64,000 bases of DNA from Actinosynnema sp. ALI-1.44 (GCF_001984155.1 NZ_MTQO01000032.1:124001-188000), one strand, 5' to 3'; positions 8,448 to 17,227 are shown, counted from the first letter of the stretch. Translations and numbers: made by a program. The notes: a model not told the origin generated them from the sequence alone.

Positions 8448-11309
8448 TCAGGTGTCGGCGGTCAGGTGTTGGCGGATGGCGGCGGCTTCGGGGGCGTTGA
8501 GTTCGGTGTAGAGGGTGAGGGCTTGCTCGAGGTGCTGGCGGGCCTGGATGGGTTGGTCGACGTGCTGGTGGGCCTGGGCGAGGCCGTGGTGGGCGTGGGC
8601 TTGTTGGAGCTGGGCGCCGATCTCGCGGGCGATGGTCAGCGCGTCGCGGAAGTGGCTGAGCGCCCGGCTGGGGGCGTGTGTGGCCAGGGCGGATCTGCCG
8701 AGTTCGGTGTGGATCTGTGTCGCGAGCGTGCGGTTGTGGCCGCTGTGCGTGAGTTTGAGCGCGCGGTGGAGGTGGTCGACGGCGGTGTCGTGCTGCTCGA
8801 GGCTGCCGTACACCTGGCCGAGGCCGTACAGCACGTGCGCGATCAGGCCCGCGTCGTGGAGGTCGTGCGCGATCGCCAGGCTCTGCCGCAGGCAGTCGAC
8901 GGCGGCAGCGTGGCGGCCACGGTCCCGGTGACATTCTCCGAAATTGTTCAGCACGACGGCCGTGCTGTAGTTGTGGCCGCTCCGGCGGGCGAGGGCCAGC
9001 GCGTACTCGAAGTGCTGGATCGCCCCATCTTGGTCTCCTTGTCGGTCCAGGGCGTAGGCCACACCGGTCGCCGCGTGGATCTCCAGCACGTGGTCATGAT
9101 GGGTGCGGGCGCTGCGCAGAGCGCGCTCGTGGTGGTCGTGCGCCTCGGCGTCGCGGCCGAGCCGGGCGAGGGTATGGCCGCGCAAGTAGAGCGCATGGCC
9201 GTGGGCCAGCGGATCGGGTGCGGTGACGGTGACCGCGCTGGTGTGCAGGGCGAGCGCGTCGTGGTAGTGCGCATCGACGTCGAGGTAGCGGAACAGGATG
9301 GACGACAACCGACGGGTGTGGTCGGGCCAGCCGTGCGTGGCGGCGTATGCGGCGACGGCCAGCAGCATCGGGCGTTGGGCATCCAGCCAGTCCCGAGCCG
9401 GCCGGTCGTTGAGCGTCGGCGCGTGCGGTACCGGCGCGCCGACGGCGGGTCGGCGGTAGCGCTCCTGGGGCGTGAAACAGTCCATGACCACGGACGCCGC
9501 GTAGACGTAGTAGTCGAACAGGCGGGTCAACGCGGCCCGATCATCAGTGGCGCGCGTCAGCTCACCGGCGTACAGCCGGACGAGGTCGTGCAAGCGGTAC
9601 CAGCCGGGCCGGTGTGCCTGGAGCAGGTGTGTGGTCGTGAGCCGGCGCAGCAGCGCCTGGGTTGCGGCGATGGGTGCCTCGAGCAGGTTGGCCGCCGCCG
9701 GGATGTCGATGTCCGGGCCGGGTGCGAGGCCGAGCAGGCGGAAGGCGCGCGCGGTGGCGGGGTCCAGCGCCGTGTAGGAGGTGGAGAACACAACGCGCAG
9801 GTTGGCCGGTAGCTCGCCGGAGTCGAGGGCATCCAACCGGGCCTCGCTGTCGCGCAGTTCGGCCGCCAGGGCCGTCAGTGGCAGGTCCAGTTGGGTCGCG
9901 GCGCGGGCGACCACGATGCCCAGCGCGAGTGGCAGACCGGCGCAGGCCCGCACGATCTCCAGTACGGCCCCGGGTTCGGCGTCGACCTGCCGCGTGCCGA
10001 GTCGCGATCGCAGCAGGTCCCGCGCGTCGTCCTCGGTGAGCAGGCGCAGGGGCAGGGAGCGGGCGCCGTGGCCGGAGACCAGCGAGGGGAGCTGGCTGCG
10101 GCTGGTGATCAGCACGGCGCATGATCCGCCGCCGGGCAGCAGCGGGGTCACCTGCGCGGTGTCGCGGGCGTCGTCGAGGACGATCAGCATCCGGCGGTGC
10201 GCGGTGAGGCTGCGATACAGCGCGGCCTGCGGATCGAAGTCGGCCGGGATCGCGGCCGGCGGCACCCCGAGCGCGTCGAGGAACCCGCGCACCGCGGTGG
10301 CCGGCGGCACCGGTGCCGCGTGGGGGTCGAACCCGCGCAGGTGGACGTAGAGCTGCCCGTCGGGGAACCGGTCCGCGTTGTCGTGTGCCCAGCGCAGAGC
10401 CAGCCAGGTCTTGCCCATGCCGCCCGCACCGACGACCGCGTAGATCGGCGAGCCGCTCGAGGCCAGCAGGCCGTCCAGGGCGGCAAGCTCGGCGACCCGG
10501 CCGCTGAACGAGGCCGGCACCGTCGGGAGCTGCCTGGGAACGGTCGGCTCGGCCGGACGGCTCGTCGGCTCGTCGGCGGCGAGTTCTGGGTCCGAGGTCA
10601 GGATCTGCTGATGCAGGTGCCGTAGCTGCGGGCCCGGGTCGACGCCCAGTTCCTCGGCGAGCCGGGACCGTACCCGTTCGTAGTGCCGCAGCGCGTCGGC
10701 CGGACGGCCGCAACGGTACAGCGCCAGCATGAGCTGTCCAGCCAGGCGCTCGTTGCGCTCTGCCTCCGCGGCTGGTAGCTCAGCGACCACCTGCGCGTGC
10801 CGGCCTGCGCGCAGCCGGATGTCGTTGCGGTCCAGCTCAGCGGCGAGCCGCTCGCGATCCAGCTCGGCACGCAGCGCGCTGAGCCACGCCAGATCCAGCC
10901 CAGCCAGCGGACGGCCCCACCACAGCCCGACTGCCTCGTCGAGCAACGCCAGCGCGTCGCGGTCGTCCTCGGCCGTGCCGGCCTGCCGCACCAGGTGGCG
11001 GAACCGGTACACGTCCACGGTCATCGGATCGGCCGCGAGCAGGTACCCGCCGCCGCTCCGGCGAATCGCCACACCGTCCACATCGGACAATGCGGTTCGC
11101 AGCCGGGACAGGTAGCTGTAGATCGCGTCCTTGGGGCGGCGAGGCTGGTGCTCACCCCACACCCGGTCGGCCAACAGATCCGGCGACACCGTCCGGTTGA
11201 CCTCCAGCACCAGCACAACCAGAACAGCCCGCTGCCGGGAGGGCCCAACATCCACCGGTCGGCCGTCGGCCTCCACCGCGAACTCGCCCAGCAGCCGGAA
11301 ATTCACCAT
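8448..11309 (-). CDS. AfsR/SARP-family regulator with NB-ARC and TPR domains
   Basis: A 953-residue AfsR-like regulator. Domains in order: an OmpR-type winged helix (about 1-95, containing RQRAVLVVLVLEVNRTVSPD), a bacterial transcriptional activation domain (about 100-245), an NB-ARC NTPase with Walker A GAGGMGKT and the Walker B-like MLIVLDDARD, then C-terminal TPR repeats with recurring ALxxAR-type helices up to the stop. The ATG at 11309 follows GGTGGGA and begins MVNFRLLGEF, the expected N-terminus. Such proteins activate secondary metabolism or development after ATP/ligand-dependent control. No biosynthetic cluster lies directly beside it. Confidence 0.94.
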   Translation of the reverse strand: MVNFRLLGEFAVEADGRPVDVGPSRQRAVLVVLVLEVNRTVSPDLLADRVWGEHQPRRPKDAIYSYLSRLRTALSDVDGVAIRRSGGGYLLAADPMTVDVYRFRHLVRQAGTAEDDRDALALLDEAVGLWWGRPLAGLDLAWLSALRAELDRERLAAELDRNDIRLRAGRHAQVVAELPAAEAERNERLAGQLMLALYRCGRPADALRHYERVRSRLAEELGVDPGPQLRHLHQQILTSDPELAADEPTSRPAEPTVPRQLPTVPASFSGRVAELAALDGLLASSGSPIYAVVGAGGMGKTWLALRWAHDNADRFPDGQLYVHLRGFDPHAAPVPPATAVRGFLDALGVPPAAIPADFDPQAALYRSLTAHRRMLIVLDDARDTAQVTPLLPGGGSCAVLITSRSQLPSLVSGHGARSLPLRLLTEDDARDLLRSRLGTRQVDAEPGAVLEIVRACAGLPLALGIVVARAATQLDLPLTALAAELRDSEARLDALDSGELPANLRVVFSTSYTALDPATARAFRLLGLAPGPDIDIPAAANLLEAPIAATQALLRRLTTTHLLQAHRPGWYRLHDLVRLYAGELTRATDDRAALTRLFDYYVYAASVVMDCFTPQERYRRPAVGAPVPHAPTLNDRPARDWLDAQRPMLLAVAAYAATHGWPDHTRRLSSILFRYLDVDAHYHDALALHTSAVTVTAPDPLAHGHALYLRGHTLARLGRDAEAHDHHERALRSARTHHDHVLEIHAATGVAYALDRQGDQDGAIQHFEYALALARRSGHNYSTAVVLNNFGECHRDRGRHAAAVDCLRQSLAIAHDLHDAGLIAHVLYGLGQVYGSLEQHDTAVDHLHRALKLTHSGHNRTLATQIHTELGRSALATHAPSRALSHFRDALTIAREIGAQLQQAHAHHGLAQAHQHVDQPIQARQHLEQALTLYTELNAPEAAAIRQHLTADT

Positions 11310-11779
11310 GAATCCCACCCCAACGGCCGTCACAAGGTCTACGGAAGGTTCCCACACGGTCGGCCCGGCACTCTGCTCCACATGCTGAATTACCTGAAAC
11401 GCCAGCGAATCCGGGCCATTGACGGGTACCGCGAGGCCGAGCAGGACAAGCTCGCCAAACCTCAAGCGGTCACGGACACCAGAGGAGGCCAGGACCGCTC
11501 CGGTTGGCCGGTCTCAGGCACGTTCTCCGTCCTTGTCCTGGCCGACAGCATTCACATGCACGCTCGCATGAACAGGTAGCGGACCTGAGGCCCTGCCAAC
11601 GCGATCCGCCGAAGCCGGCTCGGCCGATGTGCGCGCGACCTGGCTGACCCGGCACTGGGCCTCCGCATGGTCTTCGACGGGCCGCCTGCCGATCTCACGG
11701 CCCGGCTTGCGGCGTTGTGGGTGGTACTCGTGGCATCGTGGTCCTCGGTATCCCGGCGCGACACAGGGGTGTGATTGCG
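11310..11779. other. Intergenic region without a supported gene
   Basis: About 470 bases between the divergent AfsR-like regulator and the phosphotransferase. Open frames on both strands have no ribosome binding site and no recognisable motif. A stretch around 11630-11740 translates on the plus strand into plausible protein-like sequence but has no start, so it could be a decayed gene end. It must hold the promoters for both flanking genes, though none matches consensus clearly. Confidence 0.5.
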
Positions 11780-12709
11780 ATGCCAGAGCCGGCCGAGCAG
11801 GCCCTGCGCTGGGCGACCGACGCGGTGGGAGGCGGCGTCCGAGTAGCCGCGGTCACAGGATTGCGAGAGGGAGCCAATCCGTGGTTGTTGAGATTCGAAC
11901 CGGCCGACCGGGTCGAGGCGGCCGTGCTGCGACTCGGGGACCCCGCTGATCCCGAGCATCGCCGGCGGTTCGGCACCGAGGTGGCGGCACTGCGAGTTGC
12001 CGGTGACCACCATCAGTTGCCTGCGGCCCGGCTGATCGCCACAGATCTCGACGGTGCCGCAGCAGGCGCTCTGGCAGTGCTGACCACGGTCCTGCCTGGC
12101 AACAGCCGGATCCCATCGGTCGCCTCCATCGGGCGGCTGCGGGGCTTGGGGGCCGCGGCGGCGGCACTGCAGTCGGTCCCGCTGGCGCCTCGGAATGCTC
12201 TGCCGCTGCGGACCAGTCCGATGGCGGATGTGGACTTCGCGGCCCGACGCCGGGAGAAGGGCACCACTGCGCTGCTGGCCGCTGCTGAGGAACGTCTGAA
12301 GCGGCTTCCCGTGCCCGGCGGTCCGACGGTCTTCGTGCACGGTGACCTGTGGTACGGGAACACCCTGTGGTCCGGCGACCGCTGCACAGGCATTGTCGAT
12401 TGGGACAGCGCCGGCGCCGGATCGCCCGGAATCGACCTCGGCGGGGCGCGCTTCGACGCGGTCTTGATGTTTGGTCTACCCGCCGCCGAGCAGGTGCTGG
12501 AGGGCTGGCAACGGGCTACCGGCCGACGGCCGGGCCAGGTCGCGTACTGGGACGTCGTGGCGGCGTCCCGCACCCTGGCCGACATGGCGTTCTGCGTTCC
12601 GGCGCTCCACGACCAGGGCCGAACAGATCTCGACGCCGGCATTCTCGGGCAACGCCGAGACGCATTCCTGAGCACCGCATTGAGCCGACTCGACGCCGAC
12701 GGTCGATAG
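11780..12709 (+). CDS. Aminoglycoside phosphotransferase-family kinase
   Basis: A 309-residue protein of the APH/choline kinase fold. The catalytic loop VHGDLWYGN (Brenner-type motif HGDxxxxN) and the metal-binding loop GIVDWDSAGAGSPGIDLGG are both intact. The N-lobe is less conserved. Members phosphorylate aminoglycosides, macrolides, choline, fructosamine or homoserine, so the substrate cannot be named; a resistance role is only one option. The ATG at 11780 is preceded by GGGGTG, and an upstream in-frame GTG at 11768 is a less likely alternative. It is convergent with the DNA ligase gene, with a 30-base gap. Confidence 0.87.
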   Translation: MPEPAEQALRWATDAVGGGVRVAAVTGLREGANPWLLRFEPADRVEAAVLRLGDPADPEHRRRFGTEVAALRVAGDHHQLPAARLIATDLDGAAAGALAVLTTVLPGNSRIPSVASIGRLRGLGAAAAALQSVPLAPRNALPLRTSPMADVDFAARRREKGTTALLAAAEERLKRLPVPGGPTVFVHGDLWYGNTLWSGDRCTGIVDWDSAGAGSPGIDLGGARFDAVLMFGLPAAEQVLEGWQRATGRRPGQVAYWDVVAASRTLADMAFCVPALHDQGRTDLDAGILGQRRDAFLSTALSRLDADGR

Positions 12710-12739
12710 CCGACGATCGAAGCGGGAGAGCCAAGGTGT

Positions 12740-14731
12740 CTACGTGACGCCCGCCGCGATCAGTTGCTGCCAGATCTCGCCCTGGTCGACGACCGCCACC
12801 TCGAGCTTCTCGGCCTTGGCGATCTTGCTTGCGCCGACGTCCGCGCCGGTGATGAGCATGTCGGTGTTGGCCGATACCGACGACGCGGCGGTGGCGCCCG
12901 CTTTCTCGCACAGGCGCTGGAAAGTGGGACGGGGGACCTTCTCGCCTGTGCGCGGGTCGCTGATCGTTCCGGTGATCACGACCGTCTTGCCTGCCAGCGG
13001 CGCGTCGGACGCGACGACCGGCGGGAGGTCCTCTTCACGCACGTCCAGCGAGACGCCGTTCTCCCGCAGCCGCTCGAGCTCCGGCCGCAGGCGGGTGAGG
13101 TGCGCGGTCAGCGACGCGGCGACCTTGGGCCCGATGTCCTCCACGGCGACGAGTCGTTCCTCCCCGGCGTCCGCGACCTCTTCCAGCGACCCGAAACCCG
13201 CTCGGCACAGCCGCGTCGCCGTGCCCTCGGAGGCCATCGGGATGGCCAGGCCGATCACCGCGCGGCGCAGGCCCACGTCCCGGCTGGCGTCGATCGACTC
13301 GATCATGCGGGTGGCCGAGACCTCCCCGATGCGGTCGAACTCCAGCAGCGTCTCCTTGGTCAGGCGGTAGAAGTCCGACGGGTTCTCCAGGTGCCCCGCC
13401 TCGGCGAGCCGTTCGATCCACATCGGACCGATGGCCTCGATGTCCGCCGCGGCCCGCGACGCCCAGTGGATCAGCCGCCGCACGGTCTGCGCGGGACAGG
13501 AAACGTTGGTGCAGAACAGCTCCCGGCTGTTGCCCTGCTCGGTCAGCGGCTGCTCGCACGACGGGCAGACAGCGGGCGGCACGATGTCGCGCTCGGCACC
13601 GGTCCGTTTCGACTCGTCGAGCACACCGGCCACGAACGGGATCACGTCACCCGCGCGGCGCACAAGCACGGTGTCACCGATCTTGATGCCGCGGGCGCGG
13701 ATGACCTCCTGGTTGGCCAGCGTGGCGCGGGTGACGGTCGTGCCGCCGACGAACACCGGCTCCAGGTGGGCGACCGGGGCGATCTTGCCCGTCTTGCCCA
13801 CGTCCCACAACACGTCGGACAGGATCGTGGTCTTCTCCTCGGCGGCGAACTTGTACGCCAACGCGCCGCGAGGCGAATTCGATCTCGTCCCGGCCGCCGC
13901 GAACGCCCTGCGGTCGGCCAACCGCAGCACGGCGCCGTCCAGGTCGTAGTCGAGCTCGTTGCGTTGCTGCTCGATGGCTTCGATCGTCTCCTGCGCCGCG
14001 GCCGCATCCGGGCAGTGGCGCATGTCGGCCCCGGTGAACCCGAGCGTGGTCAGTCCCTCGGCGAGGTCCGCCGCGGCACCGTCCGCCGACGTCTCCAGGT
14101 CGAAACCGAAGAACTGCAGACGGCGCTCGGCGACCGTGGCCGGGTCCTTCGCGCGCAGCGTGCCCGCGGCGGCATTGCGCGGGTTGATCAACGGCTTGTC
14201 CGGGTGCGCGGTGTTGTACGCGGCGAACGTGGACCGCAGCATCACCGCCTCGCCACGCACCTCCACCCTCCCCGGCGCGGGAATGCGCGACGGCACACCG
14301 TCGACCAACGCCTTGGTCAGGATGGTCACGTCGTCGCCCGTGGTGCCGTCGCCACGAGTGATCGCACGGCTCAACCGGCCGTCCTCGTAGACCAACGCCA
14401 GCGACAGGCCGTCCAGCTTCGGCATGACCACGACCGGCTGGCCGGGGAAGCGGTCGAAGAACGCCACGACCTGCTCGGGCTTCGTGGCCTTCTCCAACGA
14501 CAGCATCGGCCGCGAATGCCGGATCGGCGCGTGCAGCACCGACGGGGCGCCCACCTGCTCCAGCGGGTTCGGGTCGGGCGCCAACTCGGGGTTGGCGTCG
14601 ACCAGCGTCCGCAGCTCGTCCTCGATCGCGTCGTACTCGGCGTCCGCCACCAACGGCGAGCCCCGGTAGTACGCGTCACGCAGCACCGTCACCCGGTCTG
14701 CGAGTTCCTGAATCCTGTCCCCGGCGTTCAC
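12740..14731 (-). CDS. ligA: NAD-dependent DNA ligase, likely a second LigA
   Basis: A 663-residue bacterial DNA ligase that seals nicks using NAD+. Domains in order: Ia, the nucleotidyltransferase domain with Lys105 in KLDG (the AMP-accepting motif) and the TRGDGTTGDDVT segment, an OB fold, a four-Cys zinc finger (CPSC...CTNVSC), helix-hairpin-helix repeats, and a C-terminal BRCT domain from about residue 585. It is shorter and more divergent at the N-terminus than the roughly 700-residue housekeeping LigA of actinomycetes, so I infer a paralogue. Start is GTG at 14731. All catalytic motifs look intact, and it stands alone. Confidence 0.93.
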   Translation of the reverse strand: MNAGDRIQELADRVTVLRDAYYRGSPLVADAEYDAIEDELRTLVDANPELAPDPNPLEQVGAPSVLHAPIRHSRPMLSLEKATKPEQVVAFFDRFPGQPVVVMPKLDGLSLALVYEDGRLSRAITRGDGTTGDDVTILTKALVDGVPSRIPAPGRVEVRGEAVMLRSTFAAYNTAHPDKPLINPRNAAAGTLRAKDPATVAERRLQFFGFDLETSADGAAADLAEGLTTLGFTGADMRHCPDAAAAQETIEAIEQQRNELDYDLDGAVLRLADRRAFAAAGTRSNSPRGALAYKFAAEEKTTILSDVLWDVGKTGKIAPVAHLEPVFVGGTTVTRATLANQEVIRARGIKIGDTVLVRRAGDVIPFVAGVLDESKRTGAERDIVPPAVCPSCEQPLTEQGNSRELFCTNVSCPAQTVRRLIHWASRAAADIEAIGPMWIERLAEAGHLENPSDFYRLTKETLLEFDRIGEVSATRMIESIDASRDVGLRRAVIGLAIPMASEGTATRLCRAGFGSLEEVADAGEERLVAVEDIGPKVAASLTAHLTRLRPELERLRENGVSLDVREEDLPPVVASDAPLAGKTVVITGTISDPRTGEKVPRPTFQRLCEKAGATAASSVSANTDMLITGADVGASKIAKAEKLEVAVVDQGEIWQQLIAAGVT

Positions 14732-14824
14732 AGGGCAAGACGCTACCGGCCCCCACCGACAGTCCCGTGCTTCCGCTGGTCACGGCTCCGTTCCGGTGCG
14801 GCGGACGAGGGCATTGAAATATGT

Positions 14825-14853
14825 TTGACGCGGGCGGTCGACTGCGTGAGGAT
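14825..14853 (+). promoter_or_regulatory. Sigma-70-like promoter of the small-ORF unit
   Basis: TTGACG at 14825-14830 and GAGGAT at 14848-14853 are separated by exactly 17 bases, a good match to the actinomycete housekeeping (HrdB-type) promoter. The predicted transcript would start near 14860, about 24 bases before the small ORF, whose AAGGAG ribosome binding site lies just upstream of its ATG. Confidence 0.6.
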
Positions 14854-14883
14854 TGACCTGTCCAAAACGGAGAAGGAGCGGTC

Positions 14884-14976
14884 ATGAAGGCAACGGGGTT
14901 CGCAGTCGCCGCGATCGTTGCCGACGATCGCGATGATCTCTTCTTTTGGCATCTGACCTGCGCGGTCTCTCCATGA
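14884..14976 (+). CDS. 30-residue small ORF in a structured leader
   Basis: ATG at 14884 is 5 bases after AAGGAG, an almost ideal ribosome binding site, and the ORF ends at TGA 14974-14976. It encodes MKATGFAVAAIVADDRDD followed by an aromatic LFFWHL segment and an ending CAVSP. Within it, GCGATCGT-tgccg-ACGATCGC (14911-14931) is a perfect 8-bp hairpin. A second stem of 9 or more pairs (14971-14993) covers the stop codon. The unit has a promoter upstream and an intrinsic terminator immediately downstream. It may be a small secreted or regulatory peptide, a leader peptide of an attenuator, or a small RNA that happens to contain an ORF. I do not recognise the peptide. Confidence 0.5.
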   Translation: MKATGFAVAAIVADDRDDLFFWHLTCAVSP

Positions 14977-14997
14977 TGTTGCCAACGTCATGGCAGG

Positions 14998-15037
14998 AGC
15001 CGCCCGTCGGGTAACCGGCAAGGGCGGCTTTCTTTTT
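14998..15037 (+). terminator. Rho-independent terminator
   Basis: AGCCGCCC (14998-15005) pairs perfectly with GGGCGGCT (15022-15029) around a 16-base loop that itself contains CGGGTAACCGG, and is followed by TTCTTTTTGTG. This is a textbook intrinsic terminator, unusual in this GC-rich window. It ends the small-ORF unit and lies 23 bases before the first tRNA. Confidence 0.8.
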
Positions 15038-15059
15038 GTGTTGTGCATTTCTTGAACTA

Positions 15060-15129
15060 ATCGGTGAGCTGGGGAAGCGGAATGGCCTCCAAAGCCGTTT
15101 GTCAGGGGGTTCGAGTCCCTCCACCGGTG
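15060..15129 (+). tRNA. tRNA-Trp(CCA)-like gene with a short D arm
   Basis: Seven-pair acceptor (ATCGGTG with CACCGGT, one T-G pair), anticodon stem ATGGC/GCCGT around the loop CTCCAAA (anticodon CCA, Trp), and a T arm GGGGG-TTCGAGT-CCCTC are all present. The D region is only GCT-GGGGA-AGC, a 3-bp stem with a 5-base loop, and lacks the usual GG pair context, giving a 70-base tRNA. It does not resemble the ordinary actinomycete tRNA-Trp. It may be a degenerate or specialised tRNA, or a non-functional relic. No CCA end is encoded. Confidence 0.55.
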
Positions 15130-15147
15130 CGCTGAAGAACAACCGAT

Positions 15148-15220
15148 GCTCACGTGGCCCAGTGGCTAGGGCAGCTCCCTGTCGAGGAGACGATCGCGGG
15201 TTCGAGTCCCGTCGTGAGCG
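15148..15220 (+). tRNA. tRNA-Asp(GTC)-like gene
   Basis: Perfect 7-bp acceptor GCTCACG/CGTGAGC, D arm GCCC-AGTGGCTA-GGGC, anticodon loop CTGTCGA with anticodon GTC (Asp), and T arm GCGGG-TTCGAGT-CCCGT. The anticodon stem GCTCC/GGAGA has one mismatch at its outer pair, and the base after the anticodon is G rather than the usual purine A. The sequence differs from the standard actinomycete tRNA-Asp, so this is likely an extra, atypical copy. Confidence 0.65.
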
Positions 15221-15250
15221 CGCGCCAGGCACCGAGCCGGTGCCTGACCA

Positions 15251-15322
15251 CGTCCTGTAGCTCAGTTGGCAGAGCACCCGTTTGAAGCGCGGGTGGCCCA
15301 GGTTCGAGTCCTGGCGGGACGG
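15251..15322 (+). tRNA. tRNA-Phe(GAA)-like gene
   Basis: Acceptor CGTCCTG/CGGGACG, a canonical D arm GCTC-AGTTGGCA-GAGC, anticodon stem CCCGT/GCGGG with loop TTGAAGC (anticodon GAA, Phe), a 4-base variable loop, and T arm CCAGG-TTCGAGT-CCTGG. The cloverleaf is complete, but the anticodon loop has G at position 37 and C at 38, unlike standard tRNA-Phe. It is followed by the convergent methyltransferase gene. Confidence 0.62.
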
Positions 15323-15371
15323 CTGTGGCCGAAGCCGAAGGAGTACTTCCACCGCCGCGGACGTCAGAACC

Positions 15372-16004
15372 TCAGTTCTCACGGCGGGCGAACACGAACG
15401 CCTGTGGTTTCTCGCCCGGGTCGAGCATCGTGTACGCCTCCACCTCGAAGCCGCTGTCACGCAGCCAGTCGCACACCTGGTCCGGCTGGCGGCGGTGGAC
15501 GTGCACCTTCATCGGGTGGCCGCCGTAGCCTTCGGTCTTCAGCCGCGTCGACTCGCCGACGTGGAACAGCAGCTGCACAGGCCCACCCGGTCGCAGGACG
15601 CGGTGGAAGTGCTTGAGCACCACCTGGATCTCGTCGTCCGGGACGTGGATCAGCGACTGCCACGCGAGCACCCCGGTGACCGAGGCGTCCGGCAGGTCGA
15701 GGTCGGTCATCGAGCCCACCTCGAACCGCAGGGAGGGATGGGCCAGACGCGCCACGTCGATCATGCCGGGGGAGAGGTCGATGCCGAACGCGTCCACCCC
15801 GAGTTCGTTGAGGTACGCGGTGACCTCACCTGGCCCGCAGCCGATGTCGGCCACCAGCCCGCCACCGGCGGCTTTCACGTTCTCGGCGAACATACCCAGT
15901 GCTGTGCGCAGGTACTGTTCGTTGGTGATGGCGCCACGCACAAGGGCGGCGTAGTCCTCCGCGACCGTGTCGTACGAGGTTCGTGTGTCGGCTAACCAGG
16001 TCAC
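15372..16004 (-). CDS. Class I SAM-dependent methyltransferase
   Basis: A 210-residue Methyltransf_25-type protein. Motif I is VADIGCGPGEVTAYL (SAM-binding glycine loop), followed by the acidic loop FGIDLS and the post-II motif LAWQSLIHVPDDE. The C-terminal part ends in a beta-hairpin typical of small-molecule methyltransferases. GTG at 16004 is the start. It is not closely linked to a biosynthetic operon: the neighbour upstream is the HTH/citrate-synthase gene on the same strand, 16 bases away. The substrate is unknown. Confidence 0.85.
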   Translation of the reverse strand: MTWLADTRTSYDTVAEDYAALVRGAITNEQYLRTALGMFAENVKAAGGGLVADIGCGPGEVTAYLNELGVDAFGIDLSPGMIDVARLAHPSLRFEVGSMTDLDLPDASVTGVLAWQSLIHVPDDEIQVVLKHFHRVLRPGGPVQLLFHVGESTRLKTEGYGGHPMKVHVHRRQPDQVCDWLRDSGFEVEAYTMLDPGEKPQAFVFARREN

Positions 16005-16020
16005 GGCGCGCGACGTTACA

Positions 16021-17196
16021 TCATGACGGGCGGATTCCGGTGTACACCCCGGTCATTCGCAGGCGTAGGCCTGGTTCGTGGTATTCCTCCACCGCGTGTG
16101 CTGTCCAGCCGATCATCCTGGCGATCGCGAAGACGGCTTCGCCCGCGTCGGGGCGCATGTCGTACGCGTGCATCATGGCGGCCAAAGCCAAGTCCACGTT
16201 GGGAAAATCGCGGCGGCGCAGCTCCGACGCGACTGTGTCCACTGTGGACATTACTCGGTCGGCAGCGGGAACTGCGCGCAGCATGTCCAGCAGCAGGTCG
16301 GCTCGGGGATCGCGGTTCTCGTAGAAGCGGTGGCCGAAGCCGGGCACGCTGCCGCCGGTGCGCAGGCGTTCGGACAGCGCCGCAACGGGATCGGTCATCG
16401 CGTCGGCCAGGAATCGGTGGGCCAGGCTGCTGGCGGCTCCGTGGTAGTGGCCGTCGACCGCGCCGAGACCGGCGGAGATCACCGCGTACAGGTGCGCATG
16501 GGCGCTCGCGGCCACTCTTGCGGCCACTGTGGACACCGCGAGATCGTGGTCCGCCAACAGGACCAGTGCTGCGTTCAACAACGTCGGGTTGGGCTCGGTC
16601 GCGCTCAGGGCTGGCCACAACCGCTCGGCGAGGCTGTCGCCGTCCGCTGAGCCGACCGCGTCGACCAGGGTGCCGATCAACGTTCGCGCGGCTGTCACGA
16701 TCGCGGAGGTCGACAAGTCGAACCGCATCGGGTCCGCGCACCCGAGCGTCGCCACCGCGACCCGGAGCTGGTCGGTCAGCCGGGCGGACGACGGGAGCAC
16801 CCCGATCGACGACTTGGCCAGCCGCACCATGTCCGGGGGCGCCGGGAACGGCTGTTCGGCGAGTTCGCCGGTCCACAGCAGTCCCGCCACCGATTCCGCC
16901 GCCACCGTGGGGGCGAGGTCGGTCACGCGGTGGCCCCGGTAGTACAGCTCGTTGTTCTCCAACAGGGTCAGGTCGGTGCGGATGCTTGTCGACTGGCCCG
17001 CCGGGCGGTCTCCCCGGCCGCGTGCGGCGAGGCGGTTCACGTCCTCCTGGCGGAACACACTGCCCCTGCGGCCCGGTGTCCGGGTGCTGGCCAGCTGGCC
17101 GCGGCTGACGTAGGCGTACACGGTTTCCGGCTTCACGCCCAACTGGCGGGCCACCTCGGCCGTGTTCAGGTAACGCTCGTCACTCGCGTCCGTCAT
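16021..17196 (-). CDS. Citrate-synthase-family protein fused to a MerR/excisionase-type HTH
   Basis: 391 residues. An N-terminal DNA-binding domain (about 5-55, YLNTAEVARQLGVKPETVYA then YVSRGQ) precedes a citrate-synthase fold. In the enzyme part, His-bearing GFGHRFY is present, the first His motif is the variant SAHAHLYAV, and the acidic residue lies in PNVDLAL. The ATG at 17196 follows GGAAAGG; an upstream ATG at 17220 is less likely. It is divergent from a plain citrate synthase, with an inverted repeat in between. A metabolite-sensing regulator of its neighbour, or an enzyme with autoregulation, would explain the fusion; this is inference. Confidence 0.85.
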   Translation of the reverse strand: MTDASDERYLNTAEVARQLGVKPETVYAYVSRGQLASTRTPGRRGSVFRQEDVNRLAARGRGDRPAGQSTSIRTDLTLLENNELYYRGHRVTDLAPTVAAESVAGLLWTGELAEQPFPAPPDMVRLAKSSIGVLPSSARLTDQLRVAVATLGCADPMRFDLSTSAIVTAARTLIGTLVDAVGSADGDSLAERLWPALSATEPNPTLLNAALVLLADHDLAVSTVAARVAASAHAHLYAVISAGLGAVDGHYHGAASSLAHRFLADAMTDPVAALSERLRTGGSVPGFGHRFYENRDPRADLLLDMLRAVPAADRVMSTVDTVASELRRRDFPNVDLALAAMMHAYDMRPDAGEAVFAIARMIGWTAHAVEEYHEPGLRLRMTGVYTGIRPS

Positions 17197-17227
17197 GACC
17201 TGGGCCTTTCCGATGAACATTGACTGG

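Noticed and set aside
15060-15322. tRNA genes as an integration attachment site
   Set aside because: No integrase and no duplicated 3' tRNA end was seen in the window.
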